The notes below the pieces were generated by a model, which did not search any database, was not told the DNA's origin, and saw only the letters and a list, made by a program, of their open reading frames with translations. This document shows, in pieces, positions 35,496 to 44,424 of a stretch of 63,089 nt of DNA. This DNA is from Flavobacteriaceae bacterium. Its GTDB lineage: Bacteria > Bacteroidota > Bacteroidia > Flavobacteriales > Flavobacteriaceae. The first letter of the stretch is position 1, and each line of letters starts with the position of its first letter. The stretch lies in NCBI GenBank assembly GCA_031277535.1, contig JAITMD010000009.1, positions 1-63,089 of the forward strand, given 5' to 3'. Position numbers and translations under genes: made by a program.

Positions 35496-37251
35496 CATAT
35501 AAATCTTGATATTTTTGTAATATAATTTTTCTTCTCAATTTTAAGGTAGGTGTAAGGTGCTCACTATCGATACTCCATACATCAGGAGTTAGTTCAAATT
35601 TTTTCACTTGTTCCCACTTACCAAATTTTTTGTTTAATGACTCAACTTCTTGTGTAATACGTTCAATTACTTTTTCGTTTTTCACAATTTCTTCATTGGT
35701 TGTGCCAATATTGATATGTTTTCTACGTGCCCATTCTTTTACAAAGTCAAAATTGATTTGAATAAAGGCAGCAGGCATTTTTTCTCCTTCTCCAATAACC
35801 ATAATTTGTTCAATGAAACGAGATTGTTTCATCGTGTTTTCAATCATCTGAGGAGCTACGTATTTACCACCAGATGTTTTAAACATTTCTTTTTTACGGT
35901 CAGTAATATGTAGAAAACCATCTTCATCAATATTTCCTATATCTTCTGTATGGAAATAACCATCTTTTATAACACTATTGGTTTTTTCTTCATCTTTGTA
36001 GTAGCCAACCATAATGTTTGGGCCTTTACACAAGATTTCACCATCCTCAGCAATTTTTACTTCTATATTATCTAATGGACGACCTACTGTTCCAAATCTT
36101 AATCCTCCATTACGAGCATCGTTTACAGATATTACTGGAGATGTTTCTGTTAAGCCATAACCTTCCATAACAGGTATACCAGCAGCATTAAATACTCTTG
36201 CTAAACGCGGTTGAAGAGGAGCACTACCAGATACAATAACTTTCATTTGTCCTCCCAATCCTTCTTGCCATTTGCTAAAAACAAGTTTTCGAGCAATACC
36301 TAATTGAAAGTTGTAGAAAGCACCTCTATTATAAGGTTTGTATTGGAATCCAAGTTCTAAAGCCCAAAAGAATATACGTTTCTTTATTCCAGTAAGACCA
36401 GAACCTGTTGCAAATATCTTATCGTATACTTTTTCTAATAAACGAGGTACTACTGTCATTACATTTGGTTTTACCTCTTTTAAGTTGTCACTCATTTTAT
36501 CTATTGATTCGGCATAATAGATCGAAACAGCAGAATATTGATAAAGGTAAATAAGCATTCTTTCAAATACGTGACATAAAGGTAAAAAGCTTAGTGCTTT
36601 GTACTTTTCCTCACGTGAAAAAGGTACTCGTGGACTACTGCCCAATACATTAGATAGAATATTGTTGTGTGTCAACATTACTCCTTTTGGTTTTCCTGTA
36701 GTACCAGATGTGTAAATCAAGGTAGCTAAGTGATCACCAGTAACAGTAGCTTTGATGCGTTCCACCTCTTCTTGGTTTGATTGATCTGCACCTAAAGCTA
36801 ATATTTCATCAAAGTTTTTACAACCTTCTATTTGATCAAAAGAACAGATGTCAATTAGATGAGGTAACTGTTCTCTTACAGACATTAATTTATTGTATAC
36901 TTCATTATCTGAAACCACACAATATTTAGCTTCTGAATGATTTAATATGTATTGATAATCTTCTGCAGCAATGGTAGGATAAATAGGAACATTTTGTGCA
37001 CCAATTTGTAAAATACCAATGTCTAAAAGATTCCATCTTGTTTGATTGTTTGTAGAGATGACAGCTATTTTGTCATTCTCTTGAATTCCTATACGAAGTA
37101 AAGCACGCGATACTGCATTTGCTTTGTCTATATATTCCTGAGAAGAAGTTTTTTCCCAAACACCATTTACTTTAGTTACTAAAGCAGCCTCTAAAGGAAA
37201 TTCTTTGTTTTGTAAATATGGAATATCAAAAAGTCTCGTTGGATTCATCAT
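35476..37251 (-). CDS. Long-chain fatty acid--CoA ligase
   Basis: AMP-forming acyl-CoA synthetase of 591 residues that activates fatty acids. The P-loop LIYTSGTTGKPKGVMLTH is near residue 178, GYGLTETSPVIS near 363 is the adenylate motif, and HTEDIGNIDEDGFLHITDRKKE near 445 (here cut as HTEDIGNIDEDG then LHITDRKKE) has the conserved aspartate and lysine/arginine. C-terminal catalytic domain ends KLRRKIILQKY. It lies upstream of and in line with marR-fadB-fadA, giving a full activation-oxidation set, but a terminator separates it. Confidence 0.95.
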   Translation of the reverse strand: MMNPTRLFDIPYLQNKEFPLEAALVTKVNGVWEKTSSQEYIDKANAVSRALLRIGIQENDKIAVISTNNQTRWNLLDIGILQIGAQNVPIYPTIAAEDYQYILNHSEAKYCVVSDNEVYNKLMSVREQLPHLIDICSFDQIEGCKNFDEILALGADQSNQEEVERIKATVTGDHLATLIYTSGTTGKPKGVMLTHNNILSNVLGSSPRVPFSREEKYKALSFLPLCHVFERMLIYLYQYSAVSIYYAESIDKMSDNLKEVKPNVMTVVPRLLEKVYDKIFATGSGLTGIKKRIFFWALELGFQYKPYNRGAFYNFQLGIARKLVFSKWQEGLGGQMKVIVSGSAPLQPRLARVFNAAGIPVMEGYGLTETSPVISVNDARNGGLRFGTVGRPLDNIEVKIAEDGEILCKGPNIMVGYYKDEEKTNSVIKDGYFHTEDIGNIDEDGFLHITDRKKEMFKTSGGKYVAPQMIENTMKQSRFIEQIMVIGEGEKMPAAFIQINFDFVKEWARRKHINIGTTNEEIVKNEKVIERITQEVESLNKKFGKWEQVKKFELTPDVWSIDSEHLTPTLKLRRKIILQKYQDLYEKIYRS

Positions 37252-37760
37252 GTTTAAAAAGTATTTGTACTTGCAAATTACAAAAAAAATATATGAATAC
37301 CTCTTTTTTGTGATGATTTGTTAAGCAATAAATGTGATAGCTGTTATATTAATGAAAGATACCGCTTTTTGCTGTGGAGATGCTTATTTCATTTTTTGTG
37401 ATTCGACTGAGATTTACTTCTTTATTGCTCTGATAGTTGAGGGGATATAATAGATTAATGGTTAATAGAAAGGTGGATTGAAAACACTTGTACTTACAGG
37501 GGTATAATTTGTTAGTATAAAATCTACTATGAAAATAATATAAGGTCAGAATAGTAAAAAATGAATTGAAGGGATAGGATGTAAAGGGAATGATTTTTAT
37601 TGAAAAACGACTTTTTTATTCGTTTGATAGTCGTTAAATTTGATGAAGACTATATCCTGTGTAGAAAGCATAATACATATATAAAAACAGCACTATTTGC
37701 TAAGTGATACATAGTTGAGGTAGTTTACTTGTTTAAGGTAATTGATAGAACTAAAAATAT
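37252..37760. other. 509-bp intergenic region without a gene
   Basis: Divergent gap between the acyl-CoA ligase and the CYTH protein. AT-rich, with no ORF over 40 codons, no RNA gene and no strong hairpin that I can see. It must hold both promoters; no full consensus match is evident. Confidence 0.5.
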
Positions 37761-38285
37761 ATGAAAACAAAAAATGTAGAGTTTAAGGCAAAAGCAGAAG
37801 ATTTGTCTTTTTTCGAAGATAAATTAAAAGCAATAGGAGCTCACTGTGAAGGTTCTTTCAAACAGGCTGATACTTATTTTAATGCTAAAGTAGGGCGATT
37901 GAAATTAAGAGAGTACGAAGAGTATAGCTCATTAATTTACTATAATAGAGAGAATGTAAGTTCAAGTAAAGAGTCAGAAGTGATTTATTACAAACATGAG
38001 ACTAATTATGCCTTATTGGAGATTTTAAAATTGCAATTAGGAGTAAAAGTCTATGTAGAAAAAGTAAGAACAATTTATAAAATAGCCAATGTAAGTGTAC
38101 ATTTAGATACAGTACAAGGATTAGGAACTTTTATAGAAGTAGAGGCAGAAGCACAAAATGAATCACATACCAATGCTAAGTTAGAAGAGCAGTGTAACTA
38201 TTATTACAATTTGTTTGAATTAACAGCTGCAGACTTAGTAGCTCCTTCTTATAGTGATTTACTTCTTGCATCTATGCACGAATAA
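37761..38285 (+). CDS. CYTH-domain protein (class IV adenylate cyclase / triphosphatase fold)
   Basis: A 174-residue protein with the tunnel-fold pattern: an N-terminal NVEFKAKAED strand with lysines, QADTYFNAK, GRLKLREY with charged residues, ALLEILKLQLGVKVYVEKVRTIY, split as VYVEKVRTIYKI, and LGTFIEVEAEAQNE with alternating glutamates near the end. These are binding positions for triphosphate and metal. Class IV cyclases and thiamine-triphosphatases share them, so the activity cannot be told. Single gene, followed 103 bp later by a glycosyltransferase. Confidence 0.85.
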   Translation: MKTKNVEFKAKAEDLSFFEDKLKAIGAHCEGSFKQADTYFNAKVGRLKLREYEEYSSLIYYNRENVSSSKESEVIYYKHETNYALLEILKLQLGVKVYVEKVRTIYKIANVSVHLDTVQGLGTFIEVEAEAQNESHTNAKLEEQCNYYYNLFELTAADLVAPSYSDLLLASMHE

Positions 38286-38388
38286 GATCTTGTTGTTTTC
38301 TACGCTTTTGATATAGTTGATTAAAAGCGTGCAAAACGTTCTTTTTTTGATTTAGCTTCTTGTTTTTAATTTTTTCTATTTTTCATTC

Positions 38389-39468
38389 ATGAGTACTTGT
38401 GTCGTTTATATTGCTTCTTCTATAACAGGGTCTGGCGGAGTATCTCGGATAATGAGTGAGAAGGTTAAGGCTTTTAAAGAAAAAGGAATAACAGTTTGTA
38501 TTGTAAGTACAAATGATACTACAGAAACATGTTTTTACACTGATTTACATCAAGCAGAGCTTGTTTTTTACCCACACAAGGTTAACCACGTTGGAGCTAT
38601 TGCGTTGTATTATAAGTTTGTTCAAACAGAAGTAATTAATAAGCTTAATCCTTCTGTTGTATTGGTTATAGACAATGGCATAAAAGGTTATTTTGCACCT
38701 TATTACTTGACGAAAAAAGTCCCTGTGTTTTTTGAATGTCATGGCTCTCGTAATTTCTTAAAACTACAAACAAATAATTGGTTCAAACAGCAATTGATTT
38801 TAGGAAGTACAGCAGTTTTAAGTTTTCTCTTTAAGGGTATTGTGATTCTAAACTCACAAAGTAAAAAAGATTGGTGGGGACGATCTACAAGAGTAATCCC
38901 AAATTTCATTACTCTTGCCAATTTCCAACTTCCAACTTCACCTGTATTACATAAAAAAATAGTAGCAATTAGTCGTATTGCACCAGAGAAGAATATAGAA
39001 ACGCTCTTGCAAGTTTGGGAGAAAATCTATACGATGCATCCTACATGGGAATTAGTCATTTGTGGAGGTGGTGATACAGCTTATTTTCAAATGTTACAAT
39101 CAAAAAGTATTGGTGTTGTATGGCATGGAGAAGTACACGATGTAAGTTGTTTTATAGAAAAAGCCGATTTTTTGTTGCATTGTTCTGTAATGGAAGGAAT
39201 GCCTATGGTGTTTTTGGAAGCGATGAGTTGTGGAAAACCTGTTGTAGCATTTGATGTAGATTTTGGACCTGCTGATTTGATACAGGAAGGGAGTAATGGT
39301 TTTTTAGTTCCTAAAAATGATGTTGCTTATTGTGTTCAAAAAGTGAATGAACTAATCAATAATCCTTCTCAAATAATAGAAATGGGGATAGAAGCACGTA
39401 AGAGTTTGGTTCGTTTTGAAAAAGGCAGGATTGTAAAACAATGGCTTACTTTTTTTGAATCGCTTTAG
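38389..39468 (+). CDS. Glycosyltransferase, family 4 (GT-B)
   Basis: A 359-residue retaining-type glycosyltransferase. The N-terminal half begins ASSITGSGGVSRIMSEKV, the acceptor-side glycine loop. The C-terminal half has ISRIAPEKNIETLLQVW near residue 196, then SVMEGMPMVFLEAMSCGKPV with the E-x7-E signature near 269. Sugar and acceptor are unknown. Its last codons overlap those of the convergent family 2 gene by 23 bp. Confidence 0.9.
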   Translation: MSTCVVYIASSITGSGGVSRIMSEKVKAFKEKGITVCIVSTNDTTETCFYTDLHQAELVFYPHKVNHVGAIALYYKFVQTEVINKLNPSVVLVIDNGIKGYFAPYYLTKKVPVFFECHGSRNFLKLQTNNWFKQQLILGSTAVLSFLFKGIVILNSQSKKDWWGRSTRVIPNFITLANFQLPTSPVLHKKIVAISRIAPEKNIETLLQVWEKIYTMHPTWELVICGGGDTAYFQMLQSKSIGVVWHGEVHDVSCFIEKADFLLHCSVMEGMPMVFLEAMSCGKPVVAFDVDFGPADLIQEGSNGFLVPKNDVAYCVQKVNELINNPSQIIEMGIEARKSLVRFEKGRIVKQWLTFFESL

Positions 39469-40339
39469 TCGCTTGATGGTAAATTAATAACTTGTAAATA
39501 TCAAAAGCTATTAGAGAAGGAGAATTGCCCATTAGGTGGTTGTATAGTCTCTTTTTTAGGTTGAAAACACCTAAACTCAATAAATCACATAACCTTAAAT
39601 GTTGTAAGTAAAAATAGTACAAACTTAGTTTTGTATCTGTGTATGACAGTGTATGCTTTGCTATCAATTGAGCTAAATTATAACAACTCTCTTCTGTTTT
39701 TGCCACAAATAGCTGATTGTTTTCTAATCCCAAGTGCTCTACAGTATTGTCAATAGCTGTAATTTTGAGGTTGTTTTTTTGAATTTCTTTATAAAAAATC
39801 AAGTCTTCGAATCCATAAAGAGCAATAGAAGTATCAAATAAATGAGTTATTTTTTCTCTATTAATTAGGATATTGGAACACAGTGTATTGCTATATGGAT
39901 TGATTTGTCTTTGAATCAGGCTAATTGCTTCTCTTTGTTTTCCGTAAATCCATCGCAGCGAATGCTTTTGTGTAGAATTGTTGGTATAGGTGACTCCTCC
40001 TTGTATGGCATCTGTTTGTGTGGTAGTTAAACAGTGTAAATAAGTAGCTAAAAAAGAAGAAGAGGTAGGCAGTACATCGGCATCTAATAGCAATACCCAG
40101 CTATACTGTGCTTGCTGTAAAAGTATATTTCTATTTTTACTACGCCCTACATTTGTCGTATTTATTTGAAAAGAACAGTGGTTTATATTATTAATTTCTT
40201 GATTATAAAATAAATTAGTCGAATGGTCATCTTGAACAATAATCTCAAATGGAATAGTAAGATTAGTAGCCTCTCGATGTAAACACTCGACTAATGAATA
40301 GACATTGTTATTATAACAAGGAATTAGTATTGATAACAC
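39446..40339 (-). CDS. Glycosyltransferase, family 2 (GT-A)
   Basis: A 297-residue protein with the GT-A start MLSILIPCYNN, VQDDHSTN near residue 37, NVGRSKNRNILLQQA, and LLLDADVLP near 93, where D-x-D binds the metal-nucleotide sugar. GFEDLIFYKEI near 172 is the acceptor-side acidic motif. It starts 2 bp after the ftsE stop; FtsE followed by a GT2 gene is a layout I recall from other Flavobacteria. Sugar unknown. Confidence 0.9.
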   Translation of the reverse strand: MLSILIPCYNNNVYSLVECLHREATNLTIPFEIIVQDDHSTNLFYNQEINNINHCSFQINTTNVGRSKNRNILLQQAQYSWVLLLDADVLPTSSSFLATYLHCLTTTQTDAIQGGVTYTNNSTQKHSLRWIYGKQREAISLIQRQINPYSNTLCSNILINREKITHLFDTSIALYGFEDLIFYKEIQKNNLKITAIDNTVEHLGLENNQLFVAKTEESCYNLAQLIAKHTLSYTDTKLSLYYFYLQHLRLCDLLSLGVFNLKKRLYNHLMGNSPSLIAFDIYKLLIYHQATKAIQKK

Positions 40340-40341
40340 GT

Positions 40342-41025
40342 TTATGTAGTTCGTTGTACCACTTCGAAAATTGTTCCATCATCACACTTTAGTGTTTTGG
40401 CAGGATATTTTAGCAATAAGGCATAGTCATGTGTAACCATAATAATTGTACGACCATTTTCATTGATTTGCATCAATAAGTCCATGACCTCACTACTTGT
40501 TTGAGGATCTAAGTTACCTGTAGGTTCATCAGCCAAAATTAAGTCTGGATCATTTAATAGGGCACGTGCAATAGCAATACGTTGCTGTTCTCCTCCAGAT
40601 AGTTGATGAGGCATCTTGTTGATGTGAGCAAGCATATTTACTTTGTTCAGTACTTCTTCTATTTTTCTATCCATTGCTTCTTTTTCACTCCAACCAGTAG
40701 CGCGTAACGCAAATAGTAAATTTGCATAAACTGTACGGTCTGGAAGTAGTTTGAAATCTTGGAAAATAATTCCTAATGAACGTCTAAGGTAAGGAATATC
40801 TTTTTGTTTTATCTTTTTTAAATCATAGTCTACAACTGTTCCTTCTCCTTCATGAAGCTCCAAATCTGCATATAATGTCTTCATGAAACTACTCTTTCCA
40901 GAGCCAGTTTTTCCGATTAGATAAATAAATTCTCCTTTCTTAACTTCAAGATTTACATTAGATAAAACTTTCTGATTGTTTTGAGAAATGTTTACTCCTT
41001 GTAAAGACAAAACTATTTGTGACAT
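40342..41025 (-). CDS. ftsE: Cell-division ABC ATPase FtsE
   Basis: ATPase of the FtsEX complex that activates cell-wall hydrolases during division. The protein is 227 residues from the ATG at 41025 (another ATG 12 bp upstream adds MIKN). Walker [13 protein letters not shown] near residue 36, signature [17 protein letters not shown], Walker [13 protein letters not shown], and the switch histidine in MVTHDYALL are intact. No ftsX is adjacent, which is usual in Bacteroidetes, where ftsX lies elsewhere. Confidence 0.92.
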   Translation of the reverse strand: MSQIVLSLQGVNISQNNQKVLSNVNLEVKKGEFIYLIGKTGSGKSSFMKTLYADLELHEGEGTVVDYDLKKIKQKDIPYLRRSLGIIFQDFKLLPDRTVYANLLFALRATGWSEKEAMDRKIEEVLNKVNMLAHINKMPHQLSGGEQQRIAIARALLNDPDLILADEPTGNLDPQTSSEVMDLLMQINENGRTIIMVTHDYALLLKYPAKTLKCDDGTIFEVVQRTT

Positions 41026-41037
41026 ATTTTTAATCAT

Positions 41038-41634
41038 ATTTACTGTAAAAGTAATAAGTTATCGCTGTATTTCCCATAAAAAAGATATAAATAATAAAGA
41101 AAAATAAAAAAGGATTGAGAAATAACATTGAGTATGATCTAATTAAAAGAAGAATGGATTGCTTTTGACTGAAAGAAAGGTTTGAAATCAATCAAAAAAA
41201 AGACTCTTATTTTTCTGCTTTTAAATCAATTTTGAATGAATAAAAGTTCTGTTTTTGAAATAAGTAATCCATTTTTTTATAAAAACATACTTGTTTGAAG
41301 GTGTTTTACCCTTTCTTTAGAAAAAAAGACTGAGTATTTATTTTGGATTGTTTCTGTATTTTTTGTATTAAGTAGTTGATTGTTAGTTTTTTATATCTGC
41401 ATTTATTTAAGGCTCCTTTTAAGTTTATACATGCTTTAAACGCGTGTGGATTCTGACTTATGTTGGTTTTGTTCGGGAATGCTGGGGGTATTGTTCAGGA
41501 TTTGTTGGGTTTTATGCGGTTTTCTCGAAGAAAACCCCTACGATTCTTTATTAATTCCTCACGAATATCCTTTATTGACTACAAACAATATACTTTTACT
41601 TGTATATTTAGCCTTGTTTAATAAAATGATAAAA
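41038..41634. other. About 600-bp divergent gap
   Basis: AT-rich region between ftsE and the aspartyl-protease-like gene. A frame open from 41446 to the protein start is not used, in my view, since TATATTTA/TAGCCTTG boxes near 41602-41615 place transcription after it. Nothing else recognisable. Confidence 0.45.
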
Positions 41635-42477
41635 ATGAGAAATATAGGACTTCTTTTAAGTTGCTTATTTGCATCTGTATGTGGATACACACAAGAGTCA
41701 ATTCCATTTAGATTAACTACTCACAACAATTTGATTGTACAAGCGAGAGTAAATCAAAAAGACAGTTTAGATTTAATGTTTCAGATTGCTATGGAAGAAG
41801 GGGCTATATCGCCTGAGCCTAAACATCGACCTACGACTATTGTATTCGATAAAACAGGGTATAGTTCTGCAAATACGGTTCAAATATTGAATCATCAATG
41901 GGATAATATTCCTTTCATAGATAAACAATATAGTGGGCAAGAATCTGATGGAAAGATTGGTACACAATTGTTTAAAGATAGAATTTTCGAGATTAACTAT
42001 GATGCTTCTGCTTTTGTTTTGTATGATGCTATGCCTTCTACCGAAGGATATCAAGCTATTCCTATAAGTTTTCGCGATGGAATAATGTTTATAGAGGTGG
42101 AGAGTGAAATAAATAAAAAGCTACATAAGCACTGGTTTTATTTACAGTCTGGGTATTCGGGTACTATTTTATACGATGATGCTTTTTCCGAAAAGAATCA
42201 ATTAAAAGAGGAATTAAAGACAATGAATGAGATTGTGTTAAAGAATTCGGCAGGGCAAAGTGTGATAACCAATCATGCTGTTATTGATCAAGTGTCTATA
42301 GGTGGTTTTGTATTGGCGAAACCTACTATAGGGTATTTTACTGGAGAGTTAAAAACACATCCTATTAGTTTGTTTGGTGCGGATATGTTGAAGCGATTTA
42401 ATTGGATTATTAATGCAGATCGAACAATGGCTTGGATAAAACCAAGTAAATATTATGATTTGCCTTATTCGATGTAA
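41635..42477 (+). CDS. Exported aspartyl-protease-like protein lacking catalytic motifs
   Basis: A 280-residue protein from the ATG at 41635 (41626 is equally possible), with a signal peptide ending near CGYTQ. Two halves each repeat a retropepsin-like plan. Half one has EGAISPEP and then GKIGTQLFKDRIFEINYD; half two has FYLQSGYSGTILYDD and then LFGADMLKRFNWIINAD, as in the GxLGxxxLxxFxxxxD segments of pepsin-like proteins. The catalytic DTG is missing in both (AMEEGA and LQSGYSG). So the fold is likely but peptidase activity is not. Function unknown. Single gene. Confidence 0.7.
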   Translation: MRNIGLLLSCLFASVCGYTQESIPFRLTTHNNLIVQARVNQKDSLDLMFQIAMEEGAISPEPKHRPTTIVFDKTGYSSANTVQILNHQWDNIPFIDKQYSGQESDGKIGTQLFKDRIFEINYDASAFVLYDAMPSTEGYQAIPISFRDGIMFIEVESEINKKLHKHWFYLQSGYSGTILYDDAFSEKNQLKEELKTMNEIVLKNSAGQSVITNHAVIDQVSIGGFVLAKPTIGYFTGELKTHPISLFGADMLKRFNWIINADRTMAWIKPSKYYDLPYSM

Positions 42478-42782
42478 AATAAGATTTTTTTTTGAATAGC
42501 GTTTTAGTGGTAGGATGATGTGAAAAGTGATTAGGTAGAAATTAACCTGTTTAGTGTTGTATACAAATTATTTCTCTAATAAAAAGAGATTACTATTGCG
42601 CGTTGAAGCTTTAGAATAGGGGGGACTTTTGTAGTATAGATTGAATGTTGTGTGACAGAAATTTATGAATATCAAAGAGTAATTTGAAAAATAACCTTTT
42701 ACTATCTTTGAAAAAAGTAGTATTTTAGTAGAGAAATCAAGCTGTGAGAAGTATTGATCACTGGAGTAAATGGATAAAAATT
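42478..42782 (+). other. Intergenic region with one promoter box
   Basis: 305 bp between two exported-protein genes. Only the box TATCTTTG at 42703-42710 stands out. No ORF or terminator of note. Confidence 0.4.
42703..42710 (+). promoter_or_regulatory. Promoter -7 box of the double-META protein gene
   Basis: TATCTTTG fits TAnnTTTG, with TTTG 16 bp upstream at 42683-42686. Transcription would begin near 42716, before the chosen ATG at 42783. Confidence 0.5.
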
Positions 42783-43634
42783 ATGTTTAAAAATAGTAAA
42801 AGATCGCACTTGAATTGTGTAACAAGTATTTTGTTATTTATTGTTGTTTTGATGGTGAATCCATTTTCTACCTATGCACAGTTTTATAAATCATGGGAAG
42901 AGCAATATCCAGGATTTGTAGCCCAAAATAAAGGGAAGTGGATATTAAAGACAGCTACCAATATTAATACAATTTCAAGACCAATAGAAGTAGGTATAGA
43001 TTTGGAACGCAAATCTATAGTAGGATACGGTGGGTGTAATCCTTTTCAAATTAATATTTTATCAATAAAAAAAGAGAAAGGCTATTACCGTCTTTATACA
43101 GGTAGAGATGCCTATACTGAAAATTATTGTACAGAAAATATTAATCGCAATGAAAATCAGATGATACATAACTTACATCATAATAGGTTGAAAATAGTGA
43201 TTGATGGAGAGGAAATGATGATTATGAATCGAAAAAAGGTAATCATGAAGTTTGGTAAGCAAAAAGAAAATCCTTTGATTAATTTTATGAGTCGTTATTA
43301 TTGGAAATTGATTCAAATGGAAGGTAATAGTTCTGTTGTTTATCATAGTTATTTTGCTTTTGATTTTGAAAAATACCAGTTGGTAGGAGATACAGGATGT
43401 GGTTCGTTTGAAATAGATTTTGAGGTTTCTCCGGAATTAGATGAGTTGACATTTGGTAAAATAAGATTGGGAAAACAACAATGTGATGTTGGTGCAAAAG
43501 CAGAAAGAAGTCAGTGTTTTGTTGATATTATCAATGGAGGAGAGTTTAGTTTTGATGTTGCAGAACAAACTTTGAACTTCTATAAAGATGATAAGATAGT
43601 GCTGATGTTTGGGTTTATTCCTAAGGAATACTAA
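42783..43634 (+). CDS. Exported protein with two META-like domains
   Basis: 283 residues from the ATG at 42783; a GTG at 42744 would add 13 residues before the signal peptide. Hydrophobic segment LLFIVVLMV and cleavage near STYAQ. Each half starts with a W-K-L or W-x-L strand and holds the META motif: IVGYGGCNPF in the first, LVGDTGCGSF in the second, with later cysteines (ENYCTEN, KQQCDVG). META proteins such as HslJ are stress or surface proteins with unknown reaction. A duplicate domain is less usual than one. Confidence 0.7.
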   Translation: MFKNSKRSHLNCVTSILLFIVVLMVNPFSTYAQFYKSWEEQYPGFVAQNKGKWILKTATNINTISRPIEVGIDLERKSIVGYGGCNPFQINILSIKKEKGYYRLYTGRDAYTENYCTENINRNENQMIHNLHHNRLKIVIDGEEMMIMNRKKVIMKFGKQKENPLINFMSRYYWKLIQMEGNSSVVYHSYFAFDFEKYQLVGDTGCGSFEIDFEVSPELDELTFGKIRLGKQQCDVGAKAERSQCFVDIINGGEFSFDVAEQTLNFYKDDKIVLMFGFIPKEY

Positions 43635-43725
43635 GGTTGAAAAGGAGTAATTTAAGAGTTGAAAAACACTATTTGCTAAGAATTTGTTGTAACTTCGGCA
43701 TCAAATTTTACAACCTTTACACACT

Positions 43726-44271
43726 ATGAAAGTTTTAATTTTCAATGGTTCATTAGACGAAGAGGCATTCCGTACATCGAGACGAATTGCACAGTTTTAT
43801 GCGGACCAGTTTACAGCTGTTTCAGTTGAGGTTGAACAACTTCATTTGTCTGATTATAATATTCCTATATTTCAAGCTAAACTGATGGATTCGGTTCCAG
43901 AAGATGTTCAACGATTTGTAGAAGCTTTTCGAGCGGCAGATATCATGATTTGGTTGACCCCTCTATATCATGGAGGAATGACTGGAGTAATGAAGAATGC
44001 TATCGATTGGTTAGAGTTAACCTCAAAAGATACACCAGCTTATTTAACTAATAAAGTAGTAGGCTTTACTTGTTGGTCAGGAGGAAATCAAGCAATGCAA
44101 GGAATTCAATCTTTAGATAATGTAGCTAAAGCGTTGAGAGCTTGGTCGCTGCCTTTTTCTGTGGCAATTAGTAATGCTGATTTATACGAGAACAATGACT
44201 TGTCTGAAGTATATAAGAAGAAGATGGAAATGTTGGCTTCCTTATTAGTAGAAAGTAAAAAGCAGTTCTAA
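43726..44271 (+). CDS. NAD(P)H-dependent FMN reductase, flavodoxin-like
   Basis: A 181-residue flavodoxin-fold protein. FNGSLDEEAFRTSRRI is the FMN phosphate loop, and TPLYHGGMTGVMKNAIDWL near residue 86 is the signature of the FMN_red/azoreductase family. WSGGNQAMQGI is a third flavin contact. It reduces flavin, quinone or azo substrates; partner unknown. Single gene with its own terminator. Confidence 0.9.
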   Translation: MKVLIFNGSLDEEAFRTSRRIAQFYADQFTAVSVEVEQLHLSDYNIPIFQAKLMDSVPEDVQRFVEAFRAADIMIWLTPLYHGGMTGVMKNAIDWLELTSKDTPAYLTNKVVGFTCWSGGNQAMQGIQSLDNVAKALRAWSLPFSVAISNADLYENNDLSEVYKKKMEMLASLLVESKKQF

Positions 44272-44300
44272 GTAGTAGCTTTATTCTGATAAAAGAATAG

Positions 44301-44342
44301 AAATCCATTGTTGAATTTAGATTCGATAGTGGATTTTTTTAT
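44301..44342 (+). terminator. Terminator after the FMN reductase gene
   Basis: AAATCCATTGT pairs with ATAGTGGATTT (with G-T pairs) around 14 bases, then T-run. It covers the first codons of the long frame from 44308, which argues against a start there for the next gene. Confidence 0.75.
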
Positions 44343-44369
44343 TTTACGCTTTGATTTACTAAAAATCTA

Positions 44370-44401
44370 TTGTGTTAAAATTAAAGATTGTTGTAAGTTT
44401 G
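44370..44401 (+). promoter_or_regulatory. Promoter of the LtaS-like gene
   Basis: TTG at 44370-44372, 21 bp, then TAAGTTTG at 44394-44401. The transcript would begin near 44407 and translation at the ATG 44425. Confidence 0.6.
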
Positions 44402-44424
44402 TCCATCTTAAAAAAGGAATTATT

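Noticed and set aside
41446..41634. Reading frame upstream of the aspartyl-protease-like protein
   Set aside because: It starts with GTG, has a cysteine- and tryptophan-rich unlikely sequence, and sits before the probable promoter; the signal peptide begins at the ATG 41626 or 41635.
44308..44424. Longer start of the LtaS-like protein
   Set aside because: This stretch contains the terminator of the previous gene and the promoter of this one.
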